From Corynebacterium pelargi (GTDB lineage Bacteria > Actinomycetota > Actinomycetes > Mycobacteriales > Mycobacteriaceae), in NCBI RefSeq assembly GCF_014635485.1, contig NZ_BMCX01000002.1:518335-582334 (forward strand): a stretch of 64,000 bases of DNA, written 5' to 3'. The notes under the pieces were generated by a model. That model saw nothing but the letters and a program-made list of their open reading frames with translations. It had not been told where the DNA came from and made no database searches. The position numbers and the translations under genes are program-made. Positions 55,054 to 63,958 of the stretch are shown here, piece after piece (within the stretch, counting starts at the first letter, position 1; the number at the start of each line of letters is the position of its first letter).

Positions 55054-55069
55054 CATGAGCTGAATCACA
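55054..55069. promoter_or_regulatory. GlxR-like site between amine oxidase and permease
   Basis: On the minus strand TGTGATTCAGCTCATG matches 9 of 12 consensus positions (full TGTGA half). It lies in the 187-base divergent spacer. Confidence 0.4.
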
Positions 55070-55186
55070 ATTCTTGGCCTAGAGTGCAGTGGTCTTGTGA
55101 CTGGGCGCACAGTGCCGTGGGAGGTCTTTTTGCATAACCCTGCAAACCTTAGAGTCGTCTTCATCACATCTTGAAAGGGGTGAAGA

Positions 55187-56683
55187 ATGACTCAGAATAA
55201 TAAGGTTGATAGTGGTCGAGCGCTCCAAGGAAAACTTGGTGCTGGATCCCTCATGATGTTAATCATTGCCGCTTCAGCTCCGCTCACGGCTGTAGCCGGT
55301 GGTGCTCCGACGTCCTATGCTGTCACTGGGATGATCGAAGTCCCAATGGGCTACCTTGTCCTCGGAATTGTCTTACTCATTTTTGCGGTTGGCTACGCCG
55401 CAATGAGCACAAAAATTACTAATGCTGGGGCGCTCTACGCATACACCGCTACTGGGCTGGGAAAGCGTCAGGGGCTTGCTGCCGCGTGGCTTGCGCTCGT
55501 GAGCTACAACGCGATGCAGATTGGCTTATATGGCATCGTTGGAGCAACGATTGCGGGTACTTTATCGGCTCTAGCAGGCATAACGATCGAATGGTGGGTT
55601 GCTGCGTTATTCTGCTGGTTTCTTACGGGATTGCTCGGAGCCATGAATATCGATGCCTCAGCCAAAGTTATTGGTGTGCTTGTGATTCTCGAATTCTTAG
55701 TCGTAGTACTTGTCGACTTTATTGGATTGAGCAGCCCTGCTGAGCCGATCAGTGTGGCAGCTTTTGACCCCACCGGGTTTGTGGGGCCGGGCATTGGTGC
55801 CGCCCTAGCCTTCGGCATGGCCGCTTTTATGGGGTTCGAGTCTGCAACAATTTACGCTGAAGAAGCTGAAAACCCACAGAAATCTGTGCCGAGGGCAACA
55901 TACGGAGCTCTCGGGTTAATCGCTGGGTTCTACGCTTTTTCGGCCTGGGCCATCGCCCAGGGCGTAGGGGAATCGCAGATTGTGGAGAAAGCTAGGGAGA
56001 GCGGACCGGAGCTTCTGTTTGTTTTTCTCGAGGAAAGCGGGCATCACGGTCTAGCGACCTTTGGTCGTATTGTCTTCATTACCTCTCTCTTGGCCGCGCT
56101 TTTCGCCTTCCATAACGCGGTGGCACGTTATGCCTTGGTGCTAGGTAGGGAAGGGGTGCTGCCTGAGCGTCTAGGTCGAACGCACCCGAAGACGCATGCA
56201 CCGATTTACTCGTCCTTGGCGCAGTCTGTCTTAGCGTTGCTGTTCATTGGGGGATTTGCGATCTACGGTTCAGTGACAAATGCGGGACCGGAGTTTCCCG
56301 TCTTGACTATGTTCTCCTGGTTGACCAATGCGGGAGCTTTCGGCATTGTTTTCCTGTTGTTTATCACCTCGGTGTCGGTAGTCAGATTCTTTTGGGGTAC
56401 TAATGAGCACAATCTGTTTGTCCGGGTGATTGCGCCGGTTGCTGCGATGGTCGGACTGGCCGTGATCTTTATCGAGATTCTTATCCACTTTGATGTCATG
56501 GTGGGGCAAGAGGGCTTTCATCCCTTAGTGGTCGGCATGCCCTCTGTGATCTTGTTGACCGGTGTTGCCGGGTATCTCCGCGCAGAATGGCTGAGAAGAA
56601 CTAATCCAACTCGTTATAGCTGCATAGGTACAGGGAGGGGATCGGCGGAGCTCGCAAGAAATGGTCACAATATCGATACATGA
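55187..56683 (+). CDS. APC-superfamily amine/amino acid permease
   Basis: 498 residues from ATG 55187, GAAAGGGGT upstream. Twelve predicted helices with the APC start (GSLMMLIIAASAPLTAVAGG) and ESATIYAEEAENPQKSVPRA after helix 6. It is divergent from the amine oxidase gene, so its substrate is probably the same amine. Confidence 0.82.
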   Translation: MTQNNKVDSGRALQGKLGAGSLMMLIIAASAPLTAVAGGAPTSYAVTGMIEVPMGYLVLGIVLLIFAVGYAAMSTKITNAGALYAYTATGLGKRQGLAAAWLALVSYNAMQIGLYGIVGATIAGTLSALAGITIEWWVAALFCWFLTGLLGAMNIDASAKVIGVLVILEFLVVVLVDFIGLSSPAEPISVAAFDPTGFVGPGIGAALAFGMAAFMGFESATIYAEEAENPQKSVPRATYGALGLIAGFYAFSAWAIAQGVGESQIVEKARESGPELLFVFLEESGHHGLATFGRIVFITSLLAALFAFHNAVARYALVLGREGVLPERLGRTHPKTHAPIYSSLAQSVLALLFIGGFAIYGSVTNAGPEFPVLTMFSWLTNAGAFGIVFLLFITSVSVVRFFWGTNEHNLFVRVIAPVAAMVGLAVIFIEILIHFDVMVGQEGFHPLVVGMPSVILLTGVAGYLRAEWLRRTNPTRYSCIGTGRGSAELARNGHNIDT

Positions 56684-57328
56684 CACTGCGAAAAGTGGAC
56701 GCCGGCGATTTTGCGCTCCGGCAAATTGCTAGTGCCACCCCGGGGGGGGGTAAGGCATCGTCGTAAAGACGAGGGCGATCTGCTCAAACTTCAACGGTTT
56801 CCAGGCGCTATAACGGTATTGCTCCACTCTCGTGCTTGAGGTAGGGCCGCGTTTGGGTTTTGTCAATGCCTCATTTTTGAGCATTCAAGGCATATATTAA
56901 AAAATTCAGCAGACGTAACGTGTTCTCCTGCTAGCAAATTTTTGTTTCTCCAGCGCGGCCTCCCACCCCTTAAGAGTTCACTTCAGGCTTCTGCCTTGTT
57001 CTCCTATGTCTTTGCTGAGCTCCAAGATGTCCCGCCCATGGGGGAGGAGGTGGGTGCGTAAAAGCTTGGGTGAGATGCCTTAATGGCGTTTGTCTGGATA
57101 CACAATCCGGCCTTAAGGAATCGTGCGTTTCCAACAATAAATTTTTTTAATAGTGACCAATTCAATTCCAATGCCCCTGGCGGGGTGCTTAGCTGCTTAA
57201 ACAGCTAAAACGTGGAAACTGTGCCGCACATTTCTTTTCTTGAGGCGTAAAAGTTTCGCATGTTTTGCCGATGTTCAAAAAGTAAGTGTTTCCGCCGAAG
57301 TGGCAAAAGCCTGAGTTTTAGGCACTAA
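56684..57328. other. Spacer at the right border of the catabolic island
   Basis: No supported gene on either strand. It includes a run of nine G at 56742-56750 and AT-rich stretches near 57130. It is the transition from the AT-richer island to core-like codon use. Confidence 0.5.
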
Positions 57329-57344
57329 AGTGTTGTAGATCATA
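57329..57344 (+). promoter_or_regulatory. GlxR-like site before the second MHS transporter
   Basis: AGTGTTGTAGATCATA, 9 of 12 positions. The 18-base block AAGTGTTGTARATCAYAA is shared (16 of 18) with the site before the island copy at 47545. Confidence 0.45.
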
Positions 57345-57395
57345 ACGCCGAGTGCCGGGGTTGTGGATGAAGTGAACAAGTTTCAAGGAGGCTCG

Positions 57396-58808
57396 ATGAG
57401 CTCAAACGCTGAAAGCGGACCCGTTCAGGCGGCTTCGCACCAGGGGCAAAAGGTACTACCAGGCGACGAGGTGCGCAGCAGCAATGAGCAGCGTCGCGTG
57501 GCGCTTGCAACCACCGTCGGTACCGCAATTGAGTGGTACGACTTCTTCCTCTATGCCAGTGCCGCCGGTCTGGTATTTAATAAATTGTTCTTCGCCGGCC
57601 TTGGCGCACAGGCTGCCACCGTTGCGTCCTTCCTTACGGTCGGATTGAGCTTCCTGTTCCGACCTCTTGGTGCCTTCCTTGCCGGTTACTTCGGCGATAA
57701 GCTCGGCCGCCGCGTGGTCTTGATGGTCACCCTCATGGGTATGGGTACAGCCACCGCCATCATCGGCCTGCTGCCGACCTATGCCTCCATCGGTGTGGCC
57801 GCGCCGATTCTGCTTGTTTTCCTGCGTGTGCTTCAGGGCATTTCTGCCGGCGGCGAGTGGGGCGGTGCTGTGCTCATGGCCGTTGAGCACGCTCCCGATC
57901 ACAAGCGCGGCTGGTACGGCTGCTCCCCGCAGGTGGGCGTGCCGCTCGGTTTGCTCTTGGCTTCCGGCATTTTGGCGCTGATGAGCGTGATCGCCCCAGG
58001 TGATGCCTTCCTGGACTGGGGTTGGCGTATTCCTTTCCTTATTAGTGTCGTGTTGATTGCCCTTGGTTACTTCATTCGCCGCGGTGTGGATGAGTCCCCG
58101 GTGTTCAAAGAGATTGCAGAGCGCAAGGAACAAACAAGCAACCCCATCGGTGCGCTTTTCCGCCGCCACGGCCTCCTCGTGCTGCTCGCGGCTTTGGTAT
58201 TCGCCGGCAACAACGCCGTTGGCTACATGACTACCGGCGGCTGGATTCAGAAATACGCATCCAACCCGGATGGCCCAGTCGGCCTATCGCGCGACACGGT
58301 ACTGCTTGCCGTGACCGGTTCGGCTGCATCGTGGCTCGTCTTTACCCTGCTTTCTGGCAAAGTCTCCGACCTCCTCGGCCGCAAAAAGACCTACATCCTC
58401 GGCTTCATCCTCCAGCTCGGCGGCGTATTCACCCTCTTCCCGCTGGTCAACCACGGTGATGGCACCTCGCTGTTTTTCGGCCTCGCACTCTTGACCATCG
58501 GCACCGGCTTTACCTACGGGCCTCAAGCGGCGATGTACGCGGAAATCTTCCCGGCATCGGTTCGCTTCTCCGGCGTATCCATCTCCTATGCCATCGGCGC
58601 CATCCTCGGCGGTGCCTTTGCCCCCACGATCGCAGAAACGCTTGTCGACGCCACGGGCAGCACCCAAGCCGTGACTTACTATCTCGCGGCGATGTCGATT
58701 ATTGGTTTGCTCGCCGTTGTTGCGCTTCGCGATAAAACCAATGTTCCTCTTGGCCCCTTGCACGAAGAAGAACAGCGCGAACGCCCCTTCATTTGGAGCA
58801 CCTCCTAA
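57396..58808 (+). CDS. MFS transporter, metabolite:H+ symporter family (core-like copy)
   Basis: 470 residues from ATG 57396, AAGGAGG four bases upstream, exactly as in the copy at 47734. The proteins are very similar (by eye well over 80 % identical after residue 22), while codons here are GC-rich like the core genome. Probably the resident paralogue. Substrate: an organic acid, not determined. Confidence 0.85.
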   Translation: MSSNAESGPVQAASHQGQKVLPGDEVRSSNEQRRVALATTVGTAIEWYDFFLYASAAGLVFNKLFFAGLGAQAATVASFLTVGLSFLFRPLGAFLAGYFGDKLGRRVVLMVTLMGMGTATAIIGLLPTYASIGVAAPILLVFLRVLQGISAGGEWGGAVLMAVEHAPDHKRGWYGCSPQVGVPLGLLLASGILALMSVIAPGDAFLDWGWRIPFLISVVLIALGYFIRRGVDESPVFKEIAERKEQTSNPIGALFRRHGLLVLLAALVFAGNNAVGYMTTGGWIQKYASNPDGPVGLSRDTVLLAVTGSAASWLVFTLLSGKVSDLLGRKKTYILGFILQLGGVFTLFPLVNHGDGTSLFFGLALLTIGTGFTYGPQAAMYAEIFPASVRFSGVSISYAIGAILGGAFAPTIAETLVDATGSTQAVTYYLAAMSIIGLLAVVALRDKTNVPLGPLHEEEQRERPFIWSTS

Positions 58809-58826
58809 GCACCTATCAAGCACCCA

Positions 58827-58860
58827 CCCCCAGCTATGGCGATGCCCTGCTGGGGGTTTT
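58827..58860 (+). terminator. Intrinsic terminator
   Basis: CCCCCAGC/GCTGGGGG, 14-base loop, TTTT. Confidence 0.75.
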
Positions 58861-58874
58861 CTTAGTGATGGGCC

Positions 58875-60023
58875 TTAGCGTGCCCCAGGCGCCTTGGTTG
58901 CTTTCAGCCTCCATGCCGCTGCGGTAGCAAGCGCCACGATGGCGCCGAAGATACATGCCCACTGGCCAGGAATTGCCACGCTGAGCAAGGCGAGGATCCA
59001 CGGGGCGAAAAAGCCGAGGTAGGTGGCCGAATAATAGATCGCGGTAAATTGGCCCAGATCGTCGCGATGGGCTTGTTGCTGCACTTGGAAAAGGCCCGAA
59101 ACCATCAAAATGCCATAGGCCACGCCCAGGACTGGTGCCGCAAGTAATAACGCCAGCACTGAATGGCTGATAATTACCCATGCGCCTAAGCCCATGCCCA
59201 GTGCGGAAAGCATGAGCCCAAATGCCACTGGTGCTTTGCCGGTGGCATTAATTCGCGCGTTGATGGTCTTTTGCACTGCCACGCCGCTGAGCATGGTGAT
59301 CGAGGAGATAAGCCCAGTAAAGGCCACCATTGCGGGCACCGAAACATACGTGCTGAGCGTGGCAAATGCCGTGGTGGCCGAACCGAAGACCCACGGTGCC
59401 CACAGCAGCGTTGGCACGATGGGGGTGATTCGGCGCCACTGGGTCTTTTGTCGCTTCGCGGGCCTTGAGGCCTCGGGTACGTTCCACACAGCGATGCCGG
59501 AAACCACGATGAGTACGAGGTGTGCAATCAGTGGGGTATATAGCGGGGCAGGCAGCCACTCGGCCACGGCACCGCTGACGGCGGGGCCTAAACCGAAGCC
59601 CGCGGAGGTTGCGACCGTGGCTCTGCGCGCGCCAAGAGCTGTGGTGCCTCCCGTCGCGGCGGTGAGCTCTTTGAGCCAGGAGGCGCCCGCGGCAAGCATG
59701 AGCCCCACGGCAACACCGGTGACGAGCCTTCCGATGGCGACCACGACGTCGAAGCGCTCGGGGAAGGTCATAAGCAAAACGGTGCCGATCAATGAGATCA
59801 CCGCGGCAGGGCGCATGATGGCGCGTCGGCCCACAACATCGGAGCGTGTACCGCCATAAATAAGGGCGGGGATCAGGCCAAGGATGTAAATGGCCAGCAA
59901 GAAGGTTACTTTTGCTTGGCTTAAGCCGAGTTCATGGCGGTAGACGGGCAGCAATGGGGCGAAGTGGTTCGCGCCAAACCCAATCGCGAACATGACCAGA
60001 GCCACTTTTTTCCAATCCTGCAT
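58875..60023 (-). CDS. MFS transporter (exporter-like)
   Basis: 382 residues from ATG 60023; TACACT ends six bases before, so it may be leaderless. Twelve predicted helices, with the motif-A-like GTRSDVVGRRAIM between helices 2 and 3. It resembles drug or sugar efflux MFS proteins. Divergent from the siderophore operon; substrate unknown. Confidence 0.78.
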   Translation of the reverse strand: MQDWKKVALVMFAIGFGANHFAPLLPVYRHELGLSQAKVTFLLAIYILGLIPALIYGGTRSDVVGRRAIMRPAAVISLIGTVLLMTFPERFDVVVAIGRLVTGVAVGLMLAAGASWLKELTAATGGTTALGARRATVATSAGFGLGPAVSGAVAEWLPAPLYTPLIAHLVLIVVSGIAVWNVPEASRPAKRQKTQWRRITPIVPTLLWAPWVFGSATTAFATLSTYVSVPAMVAFTGLISSITMLSGVAVQKTINARINATGKAPVAFGLMLSALGMGLGAWVIISHSVLALLLAAPVLGVAYGILMVSGLFQVQQQAHRDDLGQFTAIYYSATYLGFFAPWILALLSVAIPGQWACIFGAIVALATAAAWRLKATKAPGAR

Positions 60024-60202
60024 GGCCAAAGTGTAGCTAGGATCACACAATACTGGCGCTGATGGCACATTTGGGGGTGTGTGTCACCTGACGCTAGGGG
60101 GTGAAAAGTGGGTGTGTTTGACATTGGATCCCATCTGGCAAACAGGCAGCGCAGTGCAAACTTTTTCACCACGCTTCGACGAGCGTCTTAGGGTCTACTT
60201 AA

Positions 60203-60221
60203 TAAGGCTTGCCTTGGCTTG
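60203..60221 (+). promoter_or_regulatory. Possible DtxR box
   Basis: TAAGGCTTGCCTTGGCTTG matches about 11 of 19 positions of the DtxR consensus, mostly in its left and middle parts. It lies 43 bases before the siderophore operon. Confidence 0.35.
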
Positions 60222-60263
60222 CTGGGGATCGTTAGGCTGCACCCGACCCCAAGAAAGGCAGAC

Positions 60264-61235
60264 ATGAAACTTAAAGCGATCACCGCTGCAATGTTGGCTG
60301 CAGGCCTCGGACTGGCTGCATGCAGCAATGCTGAAGAAGCTGACGTTGCAACCAAGAGCCAAGAAATCACCATCGAAGACAACTTCGGTGATGTCACCAT
60401 TCCTCTGCCAGTAGAGCGTGTGGCATCTACGGATAACCGCACCTTCGAGGTGCTCGAAGATTGGGACGTCCCGCTGGTTGCCGTACCGAAGGGTCTGCTG
60501 CCCGACACGGTAGAGGCATACCGCGGCGATGACGTTGCCGATATGGGCATGCACCGCGAGCCCGACCTTGAGGCACTGGTGAAGGCCAAGCCTGACCTGA
60601 TCATCTCCGGCCAGCGCTTCAGCCAGCACTACGAGGACATGAAGAAGCTCAACCCCGGCGTGCCGATCGTTGATTTCGAGCCCCGCGATGATCAAGACTT
60701 CTTCGAAGAGCTCAAGCGCGAAGTCATTGCCATGGGCAAGATCTTCGACAAAGAGTCCGACGCCAACGAGCTTGTAGAGAACTTCGATAAGGCCGCCGAG
60801 CGTGCCAAGAAGGCATACAACGGCAACGACACCGTCATGGCCGTCAACGTCTCCGGTGGCGAAATCGGCTACATCGCCCCCAAGATTGGCCGCACCTACG
60901 GTCAGGTGTTCGAGCTGCTCGACCTCAAGCCCGCCCTGGATGTCGATGGCTCCAGCAGCAACCACGAGGGTGACGACATCTCGGTGGAAGCTATTGCAGA
61001 ATCTGATCCCGACTGGATCTTCGTGCTCGACCGCGACGGTGCTGTGAACTCCGATAAGCCGGACTACCAGCGCGCCTCCAAGGTCATCGCCGATTCCCCT
61101 GCGCTGAAGAACGTCAAGGCAGTCAAGGACGACCAGATCGTTTACGCGCCGCAAGACACCTACGTCAATGAGTCGATCATCACCTACACGGAGATGCTCA
61201 ACGATATTGCTGATGCCTTCGAGCAGAAAAAGTAA
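60264..61235 (+). CDS. Siderophore-binding lipoprotein of an ABC importer
   Basis: 323 residues from ATG 60264, AGAAAGG upstream. Lipobox LAAC (Cys 18) and a class III (FepB/CeuE-like) periplasmic-binding fold with PERVAS-like LPVERVAS and KPDLIISGQ. It hands ferric siderophore to the permeases encoded next. In C. glutamicum the equivalent operon is DtxR-regulated. Confidence 0.88.
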   Translation: MKLKAITAAMLAAGLGLAACSNAEEADVATKSQEITIEDNFGDVTIPLPVERVASTDNRTFEVLEDWDVPLVAVPKGLLPDTVEAYRGDDVADMGMHREPDLEALVKAKPDLIISGQRFSQHYEDMKKLNPGVPIVDFEPRDDQDFFEELKREVIAMGKIFDKESDANELVENFDKAAERAKKAYNGNDTVMAVNVSGGEIGYIAPKIGRTYGQVFELLDLKPALDVDGSSSNHEGDDISVEAIAESDPDWIFVLDRDGAVNSDKPDYQRASKVIADSPALKNVKAVKDDQIVYAPQDTYVNESIITYTEMLNDIADAFEQKK

Positions 61236-61253
61236 CCATCTAGAAAGGGTCTT

Positions 61254-62201
61254 GTGAATCCTGGATTCAATCCCCGCTTCGCCATCGCTGTGGTGGTGGT
61301 AGCGGGGCTTCTGCTGTGTTCACTCATGGTGGGGGAGTACAACATTTTTTCCCCGGGCGGATTTGAAATGCTGCAAATCACCCGCATCCCGCGCACCATC
61401 GCCCTGGTGCTCTCCGGTGCAGCCCTTGCCATGAGTGGCCTCTTGATGCAGCTTCTCACCCAAAACCGCTTCGTGGAACCAACCACCACAGGCACCACGG
61501 AATGGGCGGGATTAGGGCTGCTCCTAAGCCTGATCTTCATGCCTGAGGCCGGCATCTTGGAACGCATGGTCCTCGCCGTGCTCTGCTCTTTTATTGGCAC
61601 CATGGTCTTTTTTGGCTTCTTAAGAAAAGTAAGCCTGAAACAATCGCTCGTGGTGCCGATCATCGGCATCATGCTCGGTGCCGTCGTCGGCGCCATCAGC
61701 ACCTTCATCGCCTTGCAATTCGATGCTCTCCAAACCCTCGGTGTGTGGTTCCAAGGCAGCTACACCTCCGTTTATCAAGGCCAATACGAGGTGCTTTGGC
61801 TGGTGCTCATCGTGGTCATTGCCGTGGCCGTCGGTGCCGATTACTTCACCGCGGTAGGCCTTGGCCAAGACGTGGCCACGAGCATCGGCGTGCCCTATCA
61901 GCGCCTGGTGTTCCTTGGCACCGCGCTTATCGCGCTGGCCACTGGCGTGGTCACTGTGGTGGTAGGCAACCTGCCATTTTTGGGCTTGATTGTGCCCAAT
62001 GTGGTGTCGATGGTTCGCGGCGATGATCTGCGAAGCAACCTGCCTTGGGTGTGCCTGCTAGGCATTGGGCTTGTCACCGCTTGCGACCTGGTTGCGCGCA
62101 CCATCATCTCACCCTTTGAAATCCCCGTCGCCGTGATCCTCGGAGTGCTCGGTGCAGCATTCTTCGTGGTGCTCATCGTAAGGAGGGCGAATGCAAACTA
62201 A
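61254..62201 (+). CDS. FecCD-family siderophore permease 1
   Basis: 315 residues from GTG 61254, AGAAAGGG upstream. About nine helices, RIPRTIALVLSGAALAMSG motif near the start. The stop overlaps the next gene by 11 bases. Confidence 0.88.
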   Translation: MNPGFNPRFAIAVVVVAGLLLCSLMVGEYNIFSPGGFEMLQITRIPRTIALVLSGAALAMSGLLMQLLTQNRFVEPTTTGTTEWAGLGLLLSLIFMPEAGILERMVLAVLCSFIGTMVFFGFLRKVSLKQSLVVPIIGIMLGAVVGAISTFIALQFDALQTLGVWFQGSYTSVYQGQYEVLWLVLIVVIAVAVGADYFTAVGLGQDVATSIGVPYQRLVFLGTALIALATGVVTVVVGNLPFLGLIVPNVVSMVRGDDLRSNLPWVCLLGIGLVTACDLVARTIISPFEIPVAVILGVLGAAFFVVLIVRRANAN

Positions 62202-63165
62202 AGCCTTCGCCCACTCCTCACGCCGCTACTGGATCCTGCTCGGCATCATCTACGCGGTGGGCATCGGTTGCGCCATTGGCCTGCTGAGCTACGACAACCC
62301 CATGCCCTTTGGCACGGAAACCTTCTGGCTGATCGCCCAGCGCCGCCTCAATGCGGTGCTGGCTATCGCCCTCGTCGCCGCATGCCAGGCCTTTGCCACG
62401 CTGGCCTTTCAAACGGTGGTGAATAACCGCATCGTTACTCCATCGATCATGGGCTTCGAGGCGCTGTATCGCACCATCCACACCGCCACCGTCTTCTTCG
62501 GTGTAGCGGCGTTGAGCCACACCTTCTCCATGTTCATCTTCCAATTGGTGCTCATGGTTGGGTTCTCTTTGTTGCTCTACGCCTGGCTGCTTGGCAAAGA
62601 TATGCACGCCATGCTGTTGGTGGGCATCGTGCTCGGTGGTGGCTTGGGAAGCTTGGCCACCTTCATGCAACGCCTGCTCACCCCGAGTGAATTCGACCTT
62701 CTCACCGCCCGGCTTTTCGGTTCCATCGTCAACGCCCAGGCGCAATATTTCCCCATCGCAATCCCGCTCGTCATCATTGGCGTGGTAGTGCTGCTTTTTA
62801 AGGCCACCACACTCAATGTGATGGCCCTGGGTAAACAAGCCGCCCAGAATTTGGGTCTGAATTATCGTCGAGAAGCTCTCGTGCTCTTGGTATTGGTCTC
62901 GATTCTGATGGCCACCTCCACCGCCTTGGTGGGCCCGATGACATTCCTGGGCTTTTTGGTTGTCACCCTGACGTATCAGCTCGCTGGTACTGAAGACCAC
63001 CGCTATCTGCTTCCGCTTGCCTTCGGTTTGGCTTTTGCCATTTTGACAAGCGCATATTTCGTGCTCAACCACGTTTTCTACGCCCAAGGAGTAGTAAGCG
63101 TCATTATCGAACTCGTTGGCGGACTAGTGTTCCTGCTGGTTCTGCTGAGGAAGGGAACCCTGTGA
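62191..63165 (+). CDS. FecCD-family siderophore permease 2
   Basis: 324 residues from ATG 62191, AAGGAGG upstream. It has the FecCD fold with QRRLNAVLAIALVAACQAF and MTFLGFLVVTL. It forms the channel together with permease 1. Confidence 0.88.
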   Translation: MQTKAFAHSSRRYWILLGIIYAVGIGCAIGLLSYDNPMPFGTETFWLIAQRRLNAVLAIALVAACQAFATLAFQTVVNNRIVTPSIMGFEALYRTIHTATVFFGVAALSHTFSMFIFQLVLMVGFSLLLYAWLLGKDMHAMLLVGIVLGGGLGSLATFMQRLLTPSEFDLLTARLFGSIVNAQAQYFPIAIPLVIIGVVVLLFKATTLNVMALGKQAAQNLGLNYRREALVLLVLVSILMATSTALVGPMTFLGFLVVTLTYQLAGTEDHRYLLPLAFGLAFAILTSAYFVLNHVFYAQGVVSVIIELVGGLVFLLVLLRKGTL

Positions 63166-63914
63166 TCAAGCTCGATCAAGTACACAAAAACTACGGCGAA
63201 ACGAGCATCGGCCCGGTCAATGTGGAAATCCCTAATGGAGGCATCACCGCGCTGGTTGGCCCGAATGGTGCCGGCAAATCCACGCTGCTCACCATGATCG
63301 GTCGCCTGCTCGACATGGATGAAGGCAGCATCGAAGTAGCTGGCTTTGATGTCGCCCACACCAAAAGCGCCGATCTAGCCAAGGTGCTGTCGATTCTTCG
63401 CCAGGAAAACCACTTCATCACCCGGCTTACGGTGCGCCAACTCGTCGCCTTCGGGCGCTTCCCGCATTCAAAAGGGCGATTGAACCGCGATGATGAAGAC
63501 ATCATTAGCCGCACCCTGGAGTTCTTTAACCTCACCGATCTTCAGCACCGCTACCTGGATCAACTCTCCGGTGGCCAGCGTCAACGCGCCTATGTAGCCA
63601 TGGTCTTGGCTCAAGATACGGACTATGTGTTGCTCGACGAGCCACTAAATAACCTCGATATCGCGCACTCGGTGGAGATGATGCGCCACCTCAAGCGCGC
63701 GGCAGATGAGTTAGGCAAGACCATCATTGTGGTGTTGCACGACATCAACTTCGCTGCTTGTTATGCCGACCGCATCTGTGCCGTGCGCGATGGCCAAATC
63801 TTCGCCTTCGGTACGCCCGATGAAATTATCTGCGATGAAACGCTGAGCAATATCTTCGGCACTCCGATTTCGGTGATCCCCGGACCGCATGGCCCAATCG
63901 CTGCTTATTTCTAA
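63162..63914 (+). CDS. Siderophore ABC transporter ATPase
   Basis: 250 residues from GTG 63162, overlapping the permease stop (GTGA). Walker A GPNGAGKST, signature LSGGQRQRA, Walker B VLLDEPLNNLD. FepC/FecE type. Completes the importer. Confidence 0.9.
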   Translation: MIKLDQVHKNYGETSIGPVNVEIPNGGITALVGPNGAGKSTLLTMIGRLLDMDEGSIEVAGFDVAHTKSADLAKVLSILRQENHFITRLTVRQLVAFGRFPHSKGRLNRDDEDIISRTLEFFNLTDLQHRYLDQLSGGQRQRAYVAMVLAQDTDYVLLDEPLNNLDIAHSVEMMRHLKRAADELGKTIIVVLHDINFAACYADRICAVRDGQIFAFGTPDEIICDETLSNIFGTPISVIPGPHGPIAAYF

Positions 63915-63925
63915 GCTTTTCGACG
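63914..63925 (+). repeat. 12-mer AGCTTTTCGACG, copy 8
   Basis: Exact plus-strand copy overlapping the last base of the ATPase stop codon. Confidence 0.75.
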
Positions 63926-63929
63926 ATCC

Positions 63930-63958
63930 AAACCCGCAGTTTACCTGCGGGTTTGTGT
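63930..63958 (+). terminator. Intrinsic terminator of the siderophore operon
   Basis: AAACCCGCAG/CTGCGGGTTT, loop TTTAC, then GTGTTGTTG. Confidence 0.75.

Noticed and set aside
56742..56750. Run of nine G as a possible phase-variation tract
   Set aside because: It lies 645 bases from the next gene start, outside any promoter or reading frame I can support.
57456..58169. 237-codon minus-strand frame opposite the second MHS transporter
   Set aside because: Composition is the mirror of a conserved transporter gene; no ribosome site.
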